Positions 1 to 9,954 of a stretch of 51,343 nucleotides of DNA are shown here, piece after piece. Source of the stretch: Bacteroidota bacterium (lineage in GTDB: Bacteria > Bacteroidota > Bacteroidia > 2-12-FULL-35-15). The DNA is taken from the NCBI GenBank assembly GCA_025363555.1, contig JANYDQ010000151.1, positions 1 through 51,343 of the forward strand, in the 5' to 3' direction. The position numbers and the translations under genes are program-made. Position 1 is the stretch's first letter. Every line of letters starts with the position of its first letter. Under the pieces are notes generated by a model. The model was not told the DNA's origin and made no database searches. It saw nothing but the letters and a program-made list of their open reading frames with translations.

Positions 1-139
1 TACTAAACGACTAATAAATGACTTATGGGCTAAAGCCCTTATCTGGTGAGGTTTCATTAACCCCAGCCTTAAGGCTGGGGTTACAAAACAGAACTACTTG
101 TATTTAGGGACTTTAGTCCCATTAGTCGGTTTGTAGTGA
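1..139. mobile_element. MITE-like / palindromic dispersed element, copy 1 (left end cut by window start)
   Basis: Near-identical to 36641-36781 (ctggtgagg vs ctggtcagg is the only difference noticed). Internal hairpins gggctaaagccc, ccccagccttaaggctgggg, gggactttagtccc. Confidence 0.8.
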
Positions 140-169
140 TAAAATATATTTAAAAGAATGTTTTGCCAT

Positions 170-553
170 CTACTCCCCAACGGCAATCACACTAATCTCC
201 ACATTTACCCCCAGCGGAAGTTTAGATACCTGAACTGTTTCGCGGGCAGGATAGCCCCCGCCAGAAAGGTAAGAAGCATACACTTCGTTCACCTTGGCAA
301 ACGAATCTAAATCGGTGAGAAAAATAGTGGTTTTTACCACCTGGGCAAAAGTAAATCCTGCTTCGGACAATATGCCCCTTATGTTTTTCATAACCTGGTG
401 CGTTTCGGTGGCAATGTCGGCAAGCATCAGTTCGCCTGTTTCGGGGTGTTTGCCTACCTGTCCGCTCACAAATAGCATATTGCCTGCCATTACACCATGG
501 CTGTATGGTCCGATGGGTGCTGGGGCGTGTTTGGTGGTGATTATCTTTTTCAT
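170..553 (-). CDS. ridA: RidA family (YjgF/YER057c) reactive intermediate deaminase
   Basis: 127 aa; APAPIGPYSHGV, FVSGQVG, VKTTIFLTDLDSFAKVNEVYASY, PARETVQVSKLPLGVNVEI. Confidence 0.93.
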   Translation of the reverse strand: MKKIITTKHAPAPIGPYSHGVMAGNMLFVSGQVGKHPETGELMLADIATETHQVMKNIRGILSEAGFTFAQVVKTTIFLTDLDSFAKVNEVYASYLSGGGYPARETVQVSKLPLGVNVEISVIAVGE

Positions 554-554
554 C

Positions 555-720
555 TATTATATGGTTATATGGTTATATGGTTAAATGGTTATATGGTTTA
601 TGGTTGACAAAAGTAGTAATTTAACAATAAAAACAATTCAACAATAAAAACAATTCAACAATAAAGCAATTCAACAATAAAGCAATTCAGACAATTCAAC
701 AATTTAACAATAAAGCAATT
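555..720. repeat. Low-complexity tandem repeats (8-bp tatatggt units, then caattcaacaataaag-type units)
   Basis: Seen directly between ridA and lptD. Confidence 0.85.
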
Positions 721-721
721 T

Positions 722-3247
722 TTAATAGTCATACCAATCCTTCCTCCGGCTTAGTTTCAAATCCTTCAGCACAGCCGATTTAATGGAAATATCAACCGAA
801 TACGACTGCCGGAAACCAAAAGGCACCCAGTTGAACCGCATTTCCCAGCAATGCAAATCGCGGTAAACATTGATGGACGTAAGAGTAAGTTTTTTAGAAG
901 TAAAATCGTAGCCGGAAGTCATGCTTATTTTCCATTTTTTGGTAACACTCAAGTCACCACTAAAAGTAGCAGATTGGGTAATTGTTTTGGTGATGCCAGG
1001 TTTGGAATAATTGAGGTTATAATAAATATTCAAACTCCAGGGCACCGAAAAATCCACATAATAATCCTTGTGCGAGTTGATATAGTCCAGCTCATCAGGA
1101 GTAGCCTGTTTGGTAGCTTTGGGGTCTGCCTTTTTTTCTTTGCTGCGCAAAGAGGTGCTCAACGAAATGGAAGAAGCCGTTAATCGTCCCAGCCGGTTAT
1201 TAGTCCATTCAAACCGTTGTACGTGATTTCCTGCCGAATCTATGCGGTAAGGGTCCAATGTAGCACCTGCATTCAAATCCAGTTTTTTAAATAATTTGGT
1301 TCGCCCTGTAAAATTAATATTCGACCAGTTATAGTCGCTCACGGCAGCATTGTAAGAAAACGAAACCCCGAAGTTATCAATCAGGTTTACCTTTTTATAC
1401 ACCGCACCCGAATCGCTCTGGTGTTTTGTTTTTGCTTCCAGCGTGTTGTTTAAATTAAATGCCACCAGTCCCGACCTGCCCGAAGCCGGACTGCCGTAAA
1501 TGCCGTATTGATACACAGAATATTGTTTGAGTTTATGAGTAGTATCCCCTTCCACATTTTGGTAATATCCATACTGCCCTTCACTGAAATCAGGACGATA
1601 AGAAGCAGTGATGGTGGGCGTTGCCACATGCCGTATTTGTTTCAAATGTTTTGTTTTGAAAAAATAATCACCGTATAAGTGGGTGCTTATGGCAGTAGAA
1701 ATGCTATAATCATTTGCCATATAAGTACCCCTCAAAGTATCCTGCAAAATATGCGAATGGTTCAGGGTGTCTGCATCATAGCGTTCGCGGGTGCTTTGAA
1801 AATAAATACTGCTTCCCATATTAATGGCGGGAGTAACGGTAAATATTTTAAGCAAATTAAAAGAAGTACTGATAGGCACCGCCACATGTATCCCGTTTTT
1901 CATTTGCCTGATGGTTTGATTGGTAAACAGGGTAGAGTCGCCCGCACTGATGTCGTTTCGGGCATTGGCACTTGCTGATATTCCTATTTTATCATACCAT
2001 TTATTGCCAACAGCATCTTTCTTTTTGAAAGGATAAATACGGTTCATGGACAATGCCAGTTCGGGCAGACTGGCGGTAACCAATTTGGTGAGGGTGTTTT
2101 GAGAATGCCGCAGGTTAGCCGAAAAATTAAAAGGCGTTCCGGTAAATGTTTTTGCATAGGCAATATTGGAAGTAAATGTGTTTTGCAAATAAGCTCCCGT
2201 TACATTTCCGTTATATTTGTTATACTTGCTGCTTCCGGCATTCACATCGGCAGTAAACCGACTAGTAGGATGAGTTCGCGGGTCTTGTGAATGATTCCAT
2301 CTTACAAAATAATCGTTCCTGGTTTGGGTGGTGGGCAGTACCCTGTCGCCATCACTTATTTGCGAAAAACTAATGCTATATGCACCAGAATAATGATAAA
2401 TACTTTTATAACTGCTCAATGCCTTTACCCCAAAACTGCCATTTCCATAGATGTCTGCCCGCAATGCCAAATCCATTTTTTCGCTACCGCCAAAATAAAA
2501 ACCACCATCTTTTAAAAAGAACCCCAGGTTGTTCGATTCGCCATACGAAGGCAACAATATCCCGCTTCGCCTTCCTTTTTTATTGGGGAAATAACCAAAC
2601 GGCAACACCAGCGGGGTAGGAATATCAGCAATATACAAGCAGGCAGGACCGGTAATAATTTTATCGTCCGGAATAACTTTAATCTTTTTAGCACCTATAT
2701 AATAGTGGGGATGCTCCAAATCGCAGGTAGTGTATTTGCCATGTGCTACATAATACACATTGTTGGTATCCTTTTTTATATCCCGCCCATGAATAAAACC
2801 TTCATTTTGCTGGGTAATCACTTCGTTTATTTTTCCTTTTTTTGTCTTAATGTTATACATCATTTTTCCAGCCGTAAATTTATCCGCACCCTGTTCAAAC
2901 ACCGGCAACTGGCTGTCTCTGCCTGCACTGTCTTTAATACTGGTCGCATATAACAAATTCTTTCCGAAATCAATTTCAATGTAACCTGCATTCAGTTTAA
3001 TATCCTGGTATAACACACGAGCATGATTATAGAGGTAAGCTTTCTGGTTAACCATATCCACACGCATAGAATCATCGGCATAGTAATTCACTTTATCTTT
3101 AAAGTCGTCATCACCTGTTTTTGTGGTATCCATTTTGGTTTTAATGGAATCCAAAGGAACCGTTTTAGCTACAGCCTGGGCAAAGCTTGTTATAGTTATT
3201 AACAAACAGAATTGAATAAAAATAAATTTAACAGGAAGCAGACGCAA
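722..3247 (-). CDS. lptD: LptD/OstA-like LPS-assembly outer membrane protein
   Basis: 841 aa with signal peptide; OstA-like N-terminus (MVNQKAYLYNHARVLYQDIKLNAGYIEIDF), long beta-rich C-terminus; next to amidase and Mce. Confidence 0.82.
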   Translation of the reverse strand: MRLLPVKFIFIQFCLLITITSFAQAVAKTVPLDSIKTKMDTTKTGDDDFKDKVNYYADDSMRVDMVNQKAYLYNHARVLYQDIKLNAGYIEIDFGKNLLYATSIKDSAGRDSQLPVFEQGADKFTAGKMMYNIKTKKGKINEVITQQNEGFIHGRDIKKDTNNVYYVAHGKYTTCDLEHPHYYIGAKKIKVIPDDKIITGPACLYIADIPTPLVLPFGYFPNKKGRRSGILLPSYGESNNLGFFLKDGGFYFGGSEKMDLALRADIYGNGSFGVKALSSYKSIYHYSGAYSISFSQISDGDRVLPTTQTRNDYFVRWNHSQDPRTHPTSRFTADVNAGSSKYNKYNGNVTGAYLQNTFTSNIAYAKTFTGTPFNFSANLRHSQNTLTKLVTASLPELALSMNRIYPFKKKDAVGNKWYDKIGISASANARNDISAGDSTLFTNQTIRQMKNGIHVAVPISTSFNLLKIFTVTPAINMGSSIYFQSTRERYDADTLNHSHILQDTLRGTYMANDYSISTAISTHLYGDYFFKTKHLKQIRHVATPTITASYRPDFSEGQYGYYQNVEGDTTHKLKQYSVYQYGIYGSPASGRSGLVAFNLNNTLEAKTKHQSDSGAVYKKVNLIDNFGVSFSYNAAVSDYNWSNINFTGRTKLFKKLDLNAGATLDPYRIDSAGNHVQRFEWTNNRLGRLTASSISLSTSLRSKEKKADPKATKQATPDELDYINSHKDYYVDFSVPWSLNIYYNLNYSKPGITKTITQSATFSGDLSVTKKWKISMTSGYDFTSKKLTLTSINVYRDLHCWEMRFNWVPFGFRQSYSVDISIKSAVLKDLKLSRRKDWYDY

Positions 3248-3440
3248 GTTTTAAAACTATTTTTGTGATATTAAATAAATTTGAGAGTTCAAAACTAACC
3301 AAAAAAAATAACATTCATTTGTTTGCCAATCACAGGTTGCGAACAATTAAATGTTGTTAAATAAAATAAGTACTACCTCTGCCAGGGTTTTAAATGCTTG
3401 CAGGGTAAAGTTAAATACACGAATAGAGTTATAAAATAAA

Positions 3441-5096
3441 ATGTTTAAAAAAACAGTTTGCTTCCTACTTATTGTATTCTTTATTTTTACAGCGACTTCG
3501 TTCACTCCAAAAGTCAAGCCAGCATTTGCTATCAAAACCGTTGTTATTGATGCCGGGCATGGGGGCAAAGACCCCGGATGTCACGGTAGTTTGTACAAGG
3601 AAAAAGATATTGCCCTGGCAGTCGCCTTAAAATTAGGAAAGTATATTGAAGATAATATGAAGGATGTAAAAGTAATTTACACCCGGAAAACAGATGTGTT
3701 TGTGGAATTGCAGGAACGGGCAATGATTGCCAACCGCGCCAAAGCCGATTTGTTTATTTGTGTGCATTGCAACTCTGCCTGTGTAAGAGATAAAGTAAAG
3801 AAAAAAGATATTTGCCGGGACCAGGTGCACGGTGCAGAAACCTATGTAATGGGTATTAAAAACGAAAAAGGGAAACTGGATGTGGCAAAGCGGGAAAATG
3901 CTTCTATATTGCTGGAAGATGATTATGTAAAAAAATACGATGGCTTCGACCCCAATTCCGATGAGTCGTATATTATAATGAGCATGTTCAACGATACGTA
4001 TCTGAATCAAAGTTTAAGTTTTGCGGCCAAGGCACAAAAACAATATGCCACCAAAGCAGGAAGAGATGACCACGGGGTGAAACGCGCCAGTTTGTGGGTA
4101 CTTTGGAGAACTTATATGCCATCGGTATTAACAGAGATTGGTTATTTAACCAACAAAAGAGAGGAGCTTTTTCTCGGTTCGGAAAAAGGGCAGGATTATA
4201 TAGCGGCAGGCTTGTTCAGGGCTTTTCGGGAATATAAAGATGATTTGGAGGGCACCACAAAAAAGTACAACGATGATATAGAAAACCGGGAACCATATCA
4301 TCTTACCAAAGAAGATAGCCTGGACATGATAGCTGCCGCGGTACAGCTTCCGGCAGAGGATACAGCCACTGCCGAAACAGAAACAATAAGTAATAAGAAA
4401 GAAGATGCCAAAGAGGAAATCATTATTACACCTAAAGCAGAAGAAAAGCCTAAACCGGTAACTGAGAAAATGAAAGAAACCAAAACACTGCCGTTAACTG
4501 ACAAAAACAAAGATGACAGAAAAGAAATTGCCGTTGACAGGAAAAAAGAAAGTAAAGCACAACCTAAAACAACTACCAAAGAAACTAAAACAGTATCAGT
4601 TTCGAACAGAAAAGAAAATAAAACAATGCCAATAGTAGATAAACAGCAGGACGAGGAAAAAGAAACTACTGCTGTTCAAAAACCGGAAATAGATAAGACC
4701 AATAAAATTACCGAGCCGAAAAAAGAAATGGCAGCCGAAAACAAAAAACCGGAAACGGGTAAAATCAATAAAATAACTGAACCCAAAAAAGAAGAAGAAC
4801 CGGTAAAAAAAGAAACCCCTGCCGTAAAAAAAGAAACTGAACCCATTTCTGATGCCCCGGTTATCTATAAGGTTCAGTTTTTATCGTCCGACAAAAAATT
4901 ATCGCTGACTTCGGATAAATTTAAAGGAGTAGAAAAGCCATCAGAGTATATGGATAAAGGAACGTATAAATACACGGCAGGAGAATTTAACACTAAAAAA
5001 GAAGCCGCTGCGTTGCAAAATGAAATGCGCAACAATGGTTTTAAAGATGCGTTTGTCATTTCTATGCAGGATGGAAAAAGAATTCCTTTTAAATAA
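3441..5096 (+). CDS. N-acetylmuramoyl-L-alanine amidase (Amidase_3) with KE-rich linker and C-terminal SPOR-like domain
   Basis: VVIDAGHGGKDPGCHG, FICVHCNSA, VLTEIGYLTNKREE; C-term VIYKVQFLSS...AGEFNTKKEAAALQNEMRNNGFKDAFVI. Confidence 0.92.
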   Translation: MFKKTVCFLLIVFFIFTATSFTPKVKPAFAIKTVVIDAGHGGKDPGCHGSLYKEKDIALAVALKLGKYIEDNMKDVKVIYTRKTDVFVELQERAMIANRAKADLFICVHCNSACVRDKVKKKDICRDQVHGAETYVMGIKNEKGKLDVAKRENASILLEDDYVKKYDGFDPNSDESYIIMSMFNDTYLNQSLSFAAKAQKQYATKAGRDDHGVKRASLWVLWRTYMPSVLTEIGYLTNKREELFLGSEKGQDYIAAGLFRAFREYKDDLEGTTKKYNDDIENREPYHLTKEDSLDMIAAAVQLPAEDTATAETETISNKKEDAKEEIIITPKAEEKPKPVTEKMKETKTLPLTDKNKDDRKEIAVDRKKESKAQPKTTTKETKTVSVSNRKENKTMPIVDKQQDEEKETTAVQKPEIDKTNKITEPKKEMAAENKKPETGKINKITEPKKEEEPVKKETPAVKKETEPISDAPVIYKVQFLSSDKKLSLTSDKFKGVEKPSEYMDKGTYKYTAGEFNTKKEAAALQNEMRNNGFKDAFVISMQDGKRIPFK

Positions 5097-5110
5097 GTCC
5101 AATAAATCAT

Positions 5111-5118
5111 TAAATTTG
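5111..5118 (+). promoter_or_regulatory. Bacteroidota-type -7 element TAAATTTG upstream of Mce gene
   Basis: Matches TAnnTTTG, 24 bp before the GTG start. Confidence 0.4.
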
Positions 5119-5141
5119 CCGAGCAAACAAGTATAAAAAAA

Positions 5142-6116
5142 GTGAAACTAAAAAAAGAAGTTAAAATAGGAATTGTTACCACCGTTGCCATTGCATGTTT
5201 TATCTATGGTTTTAATTTCCTGAAAGGCAAAAATTTCTTTTCTTCCCGGCGCGAATTTTATGCCGTATATAACGACATTGATGGTTTGGTGGAAGCTAAC
5301 CCAATCCTGGTGAATGGTAACAGAGTGGGTATGGTGGGTAAAATAAAATTTATGCCCAATACCAAAGGTCAGGTGGTGGTAACCATAGTTATGGATGATG
5401 ATATTCCAATCCCTTTTAATTCTGTAGCTAAATTATCCTCTTCCGGTCTTCTTGAAACAAAAGCAGTTACTATTTTATTGGGCAACTCTGCTGCTATAGC
5501 TAAAAAAGGAGATACCTTAATTTCTTCGCAGGAAGATAACCTGAAACAAGCCGTAAATAAAACCATTGCACCTTTGCAGATAAAAGCACAGGCATTGCTT
5601 GGTTCACTGGATTCGCTGATGATTGCCTTCAAGCAGGTGTTTAACGACCAAACCCAGAAAAATCTTTCCAAAAGTTTTGAAAGTATTAAAGATGCCATCA
5701 CCTCTTTGGAAACTACTTCGTTTCGACTGGACACAATGGTAATAACCGAAAAAGTAAAAATTTCGAGCATACTTACCAAGATTAATAAAATAGCCACTAC
5801 CCTGGCAGACAACAGCGATAAATTAGGAAATGTAATCAGTAATTTTTCAAACATCAGCGATTCCATTGCCAAATCAAACCTCACCTCTGCTATCAACCAT
5901 GCGGATATTGCTTTAACACAGGCATCCGATATTTTTACCAAAATAAACAAGGGAGAAGGCACTATGGGTATGCTGGTGAACAATGACAGCTTGTATAAAA
6001 AACTGGACAAGACAGCCGAAGATTTGGATAAATTGATATTAGACTTAAATGAAAATCCTAATCATTTCTTAGCACCATTTGGTAAAAAAAATCATAATAA
6101 AAAACCGAAAGGGTAA
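5142..6116 (+). CDS. MlaD/Mce family lipid-transport protein
   Basis: 324 aa; GTG start; N-terminal TM; NDIDGLVEANPILVNGNRVGMVGKI...SSSGLLETKAVTILLG. Confidence 0.88.
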   Translation: MKLKKEVKIGIVTTVAIACFIYGFNFLKGKNFFSSRREFYAVYNDIDGLVEANPILVNGNRVGMVGKIKFMPNTKGQVVVTIVMDDDIPIPFNSVAKLSSSGLLETKAVTILLGNSAAIAKKGDTLISSQEDNLKQAVNKTIAPLQIKAQALLGSLDSLMIAFKQVFNDQTQKNLSKSFESIKDAITSLETTSFRLDTMVITEKVKISSILTKINKIATTLADNSDKLGNVISNFSNISDSIAKSNLTSAINHADIALTQASDIFTKINKGEGTMGMLVNNDSLYKKLDKTAEDLDKLILDLNENPNHFLAPFGKKNHNKKPKG

Positions 6117-6171
6117 CTAAAAGTTATTGATTGTTTTTAGAATTTAGTGATTAGTTTTTAGAATTTCCAAC

Positions 6172-7494
6172 ATGATTTCATCCATTATTTTCATTACTAT
6201 ATTTTTTTTCGGAGCCATTTGGTTTACTATCAATGTTCGTAAAATAAGGCGAAACATACTTTTGGGAAAAGAGATTGACCGGAAAGACCATCCTGCACAA
6301 CGCTGGAAAATAATGACACTGGTAGCTTTGGGACAAAAGAAAATGTTTGCACGCCCCATTCCGGCTATTCTGCATTTATTTCTTTACACCGCATTTGTGA
6401 TTACTCAAATTGAGCTGATTGAAATTATCTACGATGGTGCTGTCGGTTCACATCGTATGTTTCGCCCTGCATTGGGCGGGTTTTACACTTTTCTTGTCAG
6501 TTTTATTGAAATACTTTCTGTGTTAGCTTTTATTGGAACTATTGCTTTCCTTGCCAGGAGAAATTTATTAAAAGTTCCCCGCCTAGTAAAAAGTGAACTG
6601 AATGGCTGGCCCAAACTGGATGCAAACTTTATTTTGTTAGGCGAGCTTACTTTAATCTGTTTTATTTTTATGATGAACGGAGCGGATGAAGTGCTTTACA
6701 GGCAAGGATTATCTCATGCACAAAATCTTAATGATGGTTCACTGGGTTTAGCCATCAGCAGTCATTTAGGACCTATGTTGTTTGGAAGCATGTCTCAGGA
6801 ATCGTTACACATTGTGGAGCGTATCGGCTGGTGGGGACATATTATGATGGTTTTAGGATTCCTTAATTATCTTCCTTATTCCAAACATTTTCATATTCTA
6901 TTGGCTTTTCCAAATGTTTACTTTTCCAATCTTTTGGCAAAAGGAAAATTTACCAATCTGGAATCGGTTACCAATGAAGTAAAATTAATGTTCGACCCGA
7001 ATGCCGCGGTTCCTATAAGTGATGGAACTCCTTCCCGTTTCGGGGCAAAAGATGTAATGGATTTAAGCTGGAAACAATTACTGGATTCTTATACTTGTAC
7101 AGAATGCGGACGTTGCACGGCTGCCTGTCCGGCTAATATTACCGGCAAGCTTTTATCTCCACGAAAAATAATGATGGACACCCGTGATAGATTGACCGAA
7201 GTAGGAAAAAATATGGATGCCAACAAAGGAGTATTTAAAGATGATGGAAAAAGTTTATTGACCGATTACATTACTCCCGAAGAACTTTGGGCATGTACTT
7301 CGTGCAATGCCTGTGTGCAGGAATGCCCTGTCAACATTGACCCGTTGAGCATCATCATTGATTTAAGAAGATTCCTTGTGATGGAACAAAGCGCAGCACC
7401 AACGGAATTAAATATGATGTTTACCAATATAGAAAATAACGGTGCACCCTGGCAGTTTGCGCAAGCGGATAGGTTGAAATGGAGCAACGAATAA
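6172..7494 (+). CDS. Membrane (Fe-S)-binding oxidoreductase, heterodisulfide-reductase-like
   Basis: N-terminal TM helices; CTECGRCTAACPANITG and CTSCNACVQECPVNIDP clusters. Confidence 0.85.
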   Translation: MISSIIFITIFFFGAIWFTINVRKIRRNILLGKEIDRKDHPAQRWKIMTLVALGQKKMFARPIPAILHLFLYTAFVITQIELIEIIYDGAVGSHRMFRPALGGFYTFLVSFIEILSVLAFIGTIAFLARRNLLKVPRLVKSELNGWPKLDANFILLGELTLICFIFMMNGADEVLYRQGLSHAQNLNDGSLGLAISSHLGPMLFGSMSQESLHIVERIGWWGHIMMVLGFLNYLPYSKHFHILLAFPNVYFSNLLAKGKFTNLESVTNEVKLMFDPNAAVPISDGTPSRFGAKDVMDLSWKQLLDSYTCTECGRCTAACPANITGKLLSPRKIMMDTRDRLTEVGKNMDANKGVFKDDGKSLLTDYITPEELWACTSCNACVQECPVNIDPLSIIIDLRRFLVMEQSAAPTELNMMFTNIENNGAPWQFAQADRLKWSNE

Positions 7495-7560
7495 CGAATT
7501 TTCACGAATAATGAATCTGTGTAAATCTGTATAATCTGTGGTGAAATAATAAAAACAAAA

Positions 7561-8352
7561 ATGAGTGAAGCATTAAAAGTAACTACAATGGCAGATTACC
7601 TTGCAAAAGGGGAAGTGCCCGAAATATTATTCTGGGTGGGCTGTGCAGGTAGTTTTGACGACAGGGCAAAGAAAATTACAAAGGCAATTGTTAAGATTTT
7701 GAACCATGCCAATGTAAAATTTGCAGTGCTTGGCACAGAAGAAAGCTGCACGGGAGACCCCGCAAAACGGGCAGGAAACGAATTCCTGTTCCAGATGCAG
7801 GCTATGACTAACATAACGGTGCTTAACGGATATGAAATAAAAAAAATTGTTACCGGTTGCCCTCATTGTTTCAATACCTTGAAAAACGAATATCCTTCCC
7901 TTGGCGGAAACTATGAAGTGATACATCATACCCAATTATTGCAGGAATTATTAGACAGTAAAAGAATAACAATAGAAGGTGGAAGTTTTAAAGGAAAAAA
8001 AATAACATTTCACGACCCTTGTTATTTGGGCAGAGGAAACGATGTCTATGAAGCTCCCCGCCAGGTGATGATTAACCTTGATGCCGAACTAATGGAAATG
8101 AAACGAAGCCGTGCCAATGGTTTATGTTGCGGTGCAGGTGGTGCACAAATGTTTAAAGAAGCCGAAAAAGGAAACAAAGAAGTAAATATAGAGCGCACCG
8201 AAGAAGCCCTTTCCCTTAACCCTGATATAATAGCCGTTGGTTGCCCTTTCTGCAATACTATGATGACTGATGGTGTGAAAAATTTCAATAAAGAACAAAC
8301 TGTGAAAGTGCTGGATGTCGCAGAATTGATTGCCCAGGCGAAGGATTTGTAG
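7561..8352 (+). CDS. (Fe-S)-binding CCG-domain protein (HdrB/GlpC/LutA-like)
   Basis: WVGCAGSFDDRAKKI, FHDPCYLGRGNDVYEAPR, GLCCGAGGAQM, VGCPFCNTMM. Confidence 0.88.
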   Translation: MSEALKVTTMADYLAKGEVPEILFWVGCAGSFDDRAKKITKAIVKILNHANVKFAVLGTEESCTGDPAKRAGNEFLFQMQAMTNITVLNGYEIKKIVTGCPHCFNTLKNEYPSLGGNYEVIHHTQLLQELLDSKRITIEGGSFKGKKITFHDPCYLGRGNDVYEAPRQVMINLDAELMEMKRSRANGLCCGAGGAQMFKEAEKGNKEVNIERTEEALSLNPDIIAVGCPFCNTMMTDGVKNFNKEQTVKVLDVAELIAQAKDL

Positions 8353-8392
8353 TTTATTCGTTGCGTTCAATTTTTATGAATCGAATGCTTTT

Positions 8393-8617
8393 TTAAATTG
8401 GCACTTTCTTTTTCCTGTGCTTTATAATATAAACAATTGGCAAGATGCCAATGGTATTGATGAGGGCGATGCAGATGAACCATGCTAAATGATTGTTTCG
8501 GGCAGATTGCCAGAGGGCAATGATTTTCCATACGGCTTCCCACAGGCAGAGAAATAGGAGGAGGGGTAGTAGCCATGATAAGGTTTGGAATACCTGGGTG
8601 TTTGGAAAATTTTGCAT
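8393..8617 (-). CDS. Small membrane protein, DUF5652-like
   Basis: 74 aa; LWEAVWKIIALWQSARNNHLAWFICIALINTIGILPIVYII. Confidence 0.7.
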   Translation of the reverse strand: MQNFPNTQVFQTLSWLLPLLLFLCLWEAVWKIIALWQSARNNHLAWFICIALINTIGILPIVYIIKHRKKKVPI

Positions 8618-8715
8618 AGTGTGTTGGTTTTAATTTCAGGGTTGAGATTTTTGTTTTTACGATGTAAACGTAAGGATTTATTTTATAAGAACAGAATTGA
8701 AACAGATTTATAGTT

Positions 8716-8723
8716 TACTTTTG
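8716..8723 (+). promoter_or_regulatory. -7 element TACTTTTG
   Basis: TAnnTTTG match about 40 bp before the PepSY-like gene. Confidence 0.4.
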
Positions 8724-8762
8724 AGGAGTAAATAATTTAATAAACTTAAAAAAAATCTAAAA

Positions 8763-9197
8763 ATGAAAAAAACAATTTTATTATTAGCTATCGGGTTCGC
8801 AGCAATCACGGCTAATGCACAAAAAGTAAAAGAGGCAGATGTTCCTGCTGATGTAAAAAAAGCGTTTTCAACCAAGTATCCAACCGCAAAATTGAAAGGA
8901 TGGGAAAAAGAAAATGGTAATTTTGAAGCGGAGTTTAATTTAGACAAAGCGGAAATGTCGGTGTTGATAGATGCCAAAGCAAACATTGTGGAAACAGAAA
9001 CGGAGATTAAAGTGAGTGAGTTGCCAAAAGCAGTTACAGATTATTGCGCTAAACAATATGCAGGTAAAAAAATTAAGGAAGCTTCTAAAATTGTGGATGC
9101 AAAAGGTGCGACTACCTACGAGGCGGAGATTGAGAAAATGGATGTTCTGTTCGATTCGACAGGAAAATTTATTAAAGAATCGAAAGATAACGATTAA
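8763..9197 (+). CDS. Secreted PepSY-like periplasmic protein
   Basis: 144 aa, signal peptide; repeated VPADVKKAFSTKYPTAKLKGWEKENGNFEAEF / LPKAVTDYCAKQYAGKKIKEASKIVDAKGATTYEAEI. Confidence 0.75.
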   Translation: MKKTILLLAIGFAAITANAQKVKEADVPADVKKAFSTKYPTAKLKGWEKENGNFEAEFNLDKAEMSVLIDAKANIVETETEIKVSELPKAVTDYCAKQYAGKKIKEASKIVDAKGATTYEAEIEKMDVLFDSTGKFIKESKDND

Positions 9198-9220
9198 AAA
9201 AATTATTGTTCTAAAAGAAA

Positions 9221-9247
9221 GGCAACCCTAAAAGGTTGCTTTTTTTT
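9221..9247 (+). terminator. Rho-independent terminator
   Basis: GCAACC-loop-GGTTGC followed by an 8-T run. Confidence 0.8.
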
Positions 9248-9261
9248 GCAAAAATAACTGC

Positions 9262-9954
9262 TTACTCCCTGATTAATTTATAAACCTCCTCTTCGTACAA
9301 ATTGCCGATTGGAATTTCTTTTCCTCCTACTGTCATTGTTTTTCCTTTTATATTCTCTATTCTTTTTATAGGAACAATAAAGGAGCGATGTACACGAATA
9401 AAATCTTTGGGCGCTAGTTTTTCAAACACTGTTTTCATGGTCATGCGGGTAGTTACGCGCTTGTTGTTTTCGAGATAGATACAAATGTAATCTCCGAGGG
9501 ATTCGATATAGAGAATTTCGGGAAAGGCAATTTTGATGAGGCTGTAATCGGCACGAACGTATATATACTGTGCTGTTGATGACGTTTTTTGATTCTGAAA
9601 ATTGTAAAATTCGTTTGCTTTATGAATGGCAACTTGAAACCGTTCGAAGGAAAAAGGTTTTAATAAAAAGTCGATAGCATGTAGGTTGAAACCATCGAGT
9701 GCGTATTTACTATGTGCAGTAGTAAAAATAACCATGGTGGTTTGTTCAATTGATTTATAAAAATCAATCCCCGACATTTTGGGCATGTTAATATCCAGGA
9801 ACAACAAATCTACAGGAAATTTGCGAAGGTATTTTTGTGCTTCTATTACTTTAGTAAACGTGCGTTCTAAACTTACAAGTTCAGATTTTCCGCAATACGA
9901 TTCAAGTATTTCGAGCGGCAAAGGTTCGTCATCAATTGCTATGGCTTTTATCAT
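9262..9954 (-). CDS. LytTR response regulator
   Basis: REC domain (KAIAIDDEPLPLEIL, DLLFLDINMPKMSGIDF) plus LytTR (LYIESLGDYICIYLENNKRVTTRMTMKTVFEKL...FIRVHRSFIVPIKRI). Confidence 0.95.
   Translation of the reverse strand: MIKAIAIDDEPLPLEILESYCGKSELVSLERTFTKVIEAQKYLRKFPVDLLFLDINMPKMSGIDFYKSIEQTTMVIFTTAHSKYALDGFNLHAIDFLLKPFSFERFQVAIHKANEFYNFQNQKTSSTAQYIYVRADYSLIKIAFPEILYIESLGDYICIYLENNKRVTTRMTMKTVFEKLAPKDFIRVHRSFIVPIKRIENIKGKTMTVGGKEIPIGNLYEEEVYKLIRE

Noticed and set aside
555-720. Phase-variation or regulatory tandem repeat between ridA and lptD
   Set aside because: AT-rich simple sequence downstream of lptD and upstream of ridA; no sign beyond slippage-prone filler, though length variation could be checked.
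851-1183. Antisense ORFs over lptD and other long genes (e.g. 1679-1978, 2291-2515, 5369-6010, 28525-29040, 49899-50537)
   Set aside because: Shadow ORFs opposite well-supported coding sequence, without recognisable domains.
8367-8576. ORF 8367-8576 (-)
   Set aside because: Overlaps the better-supported DUF5652-like ORF 8393-8617 in another frame.
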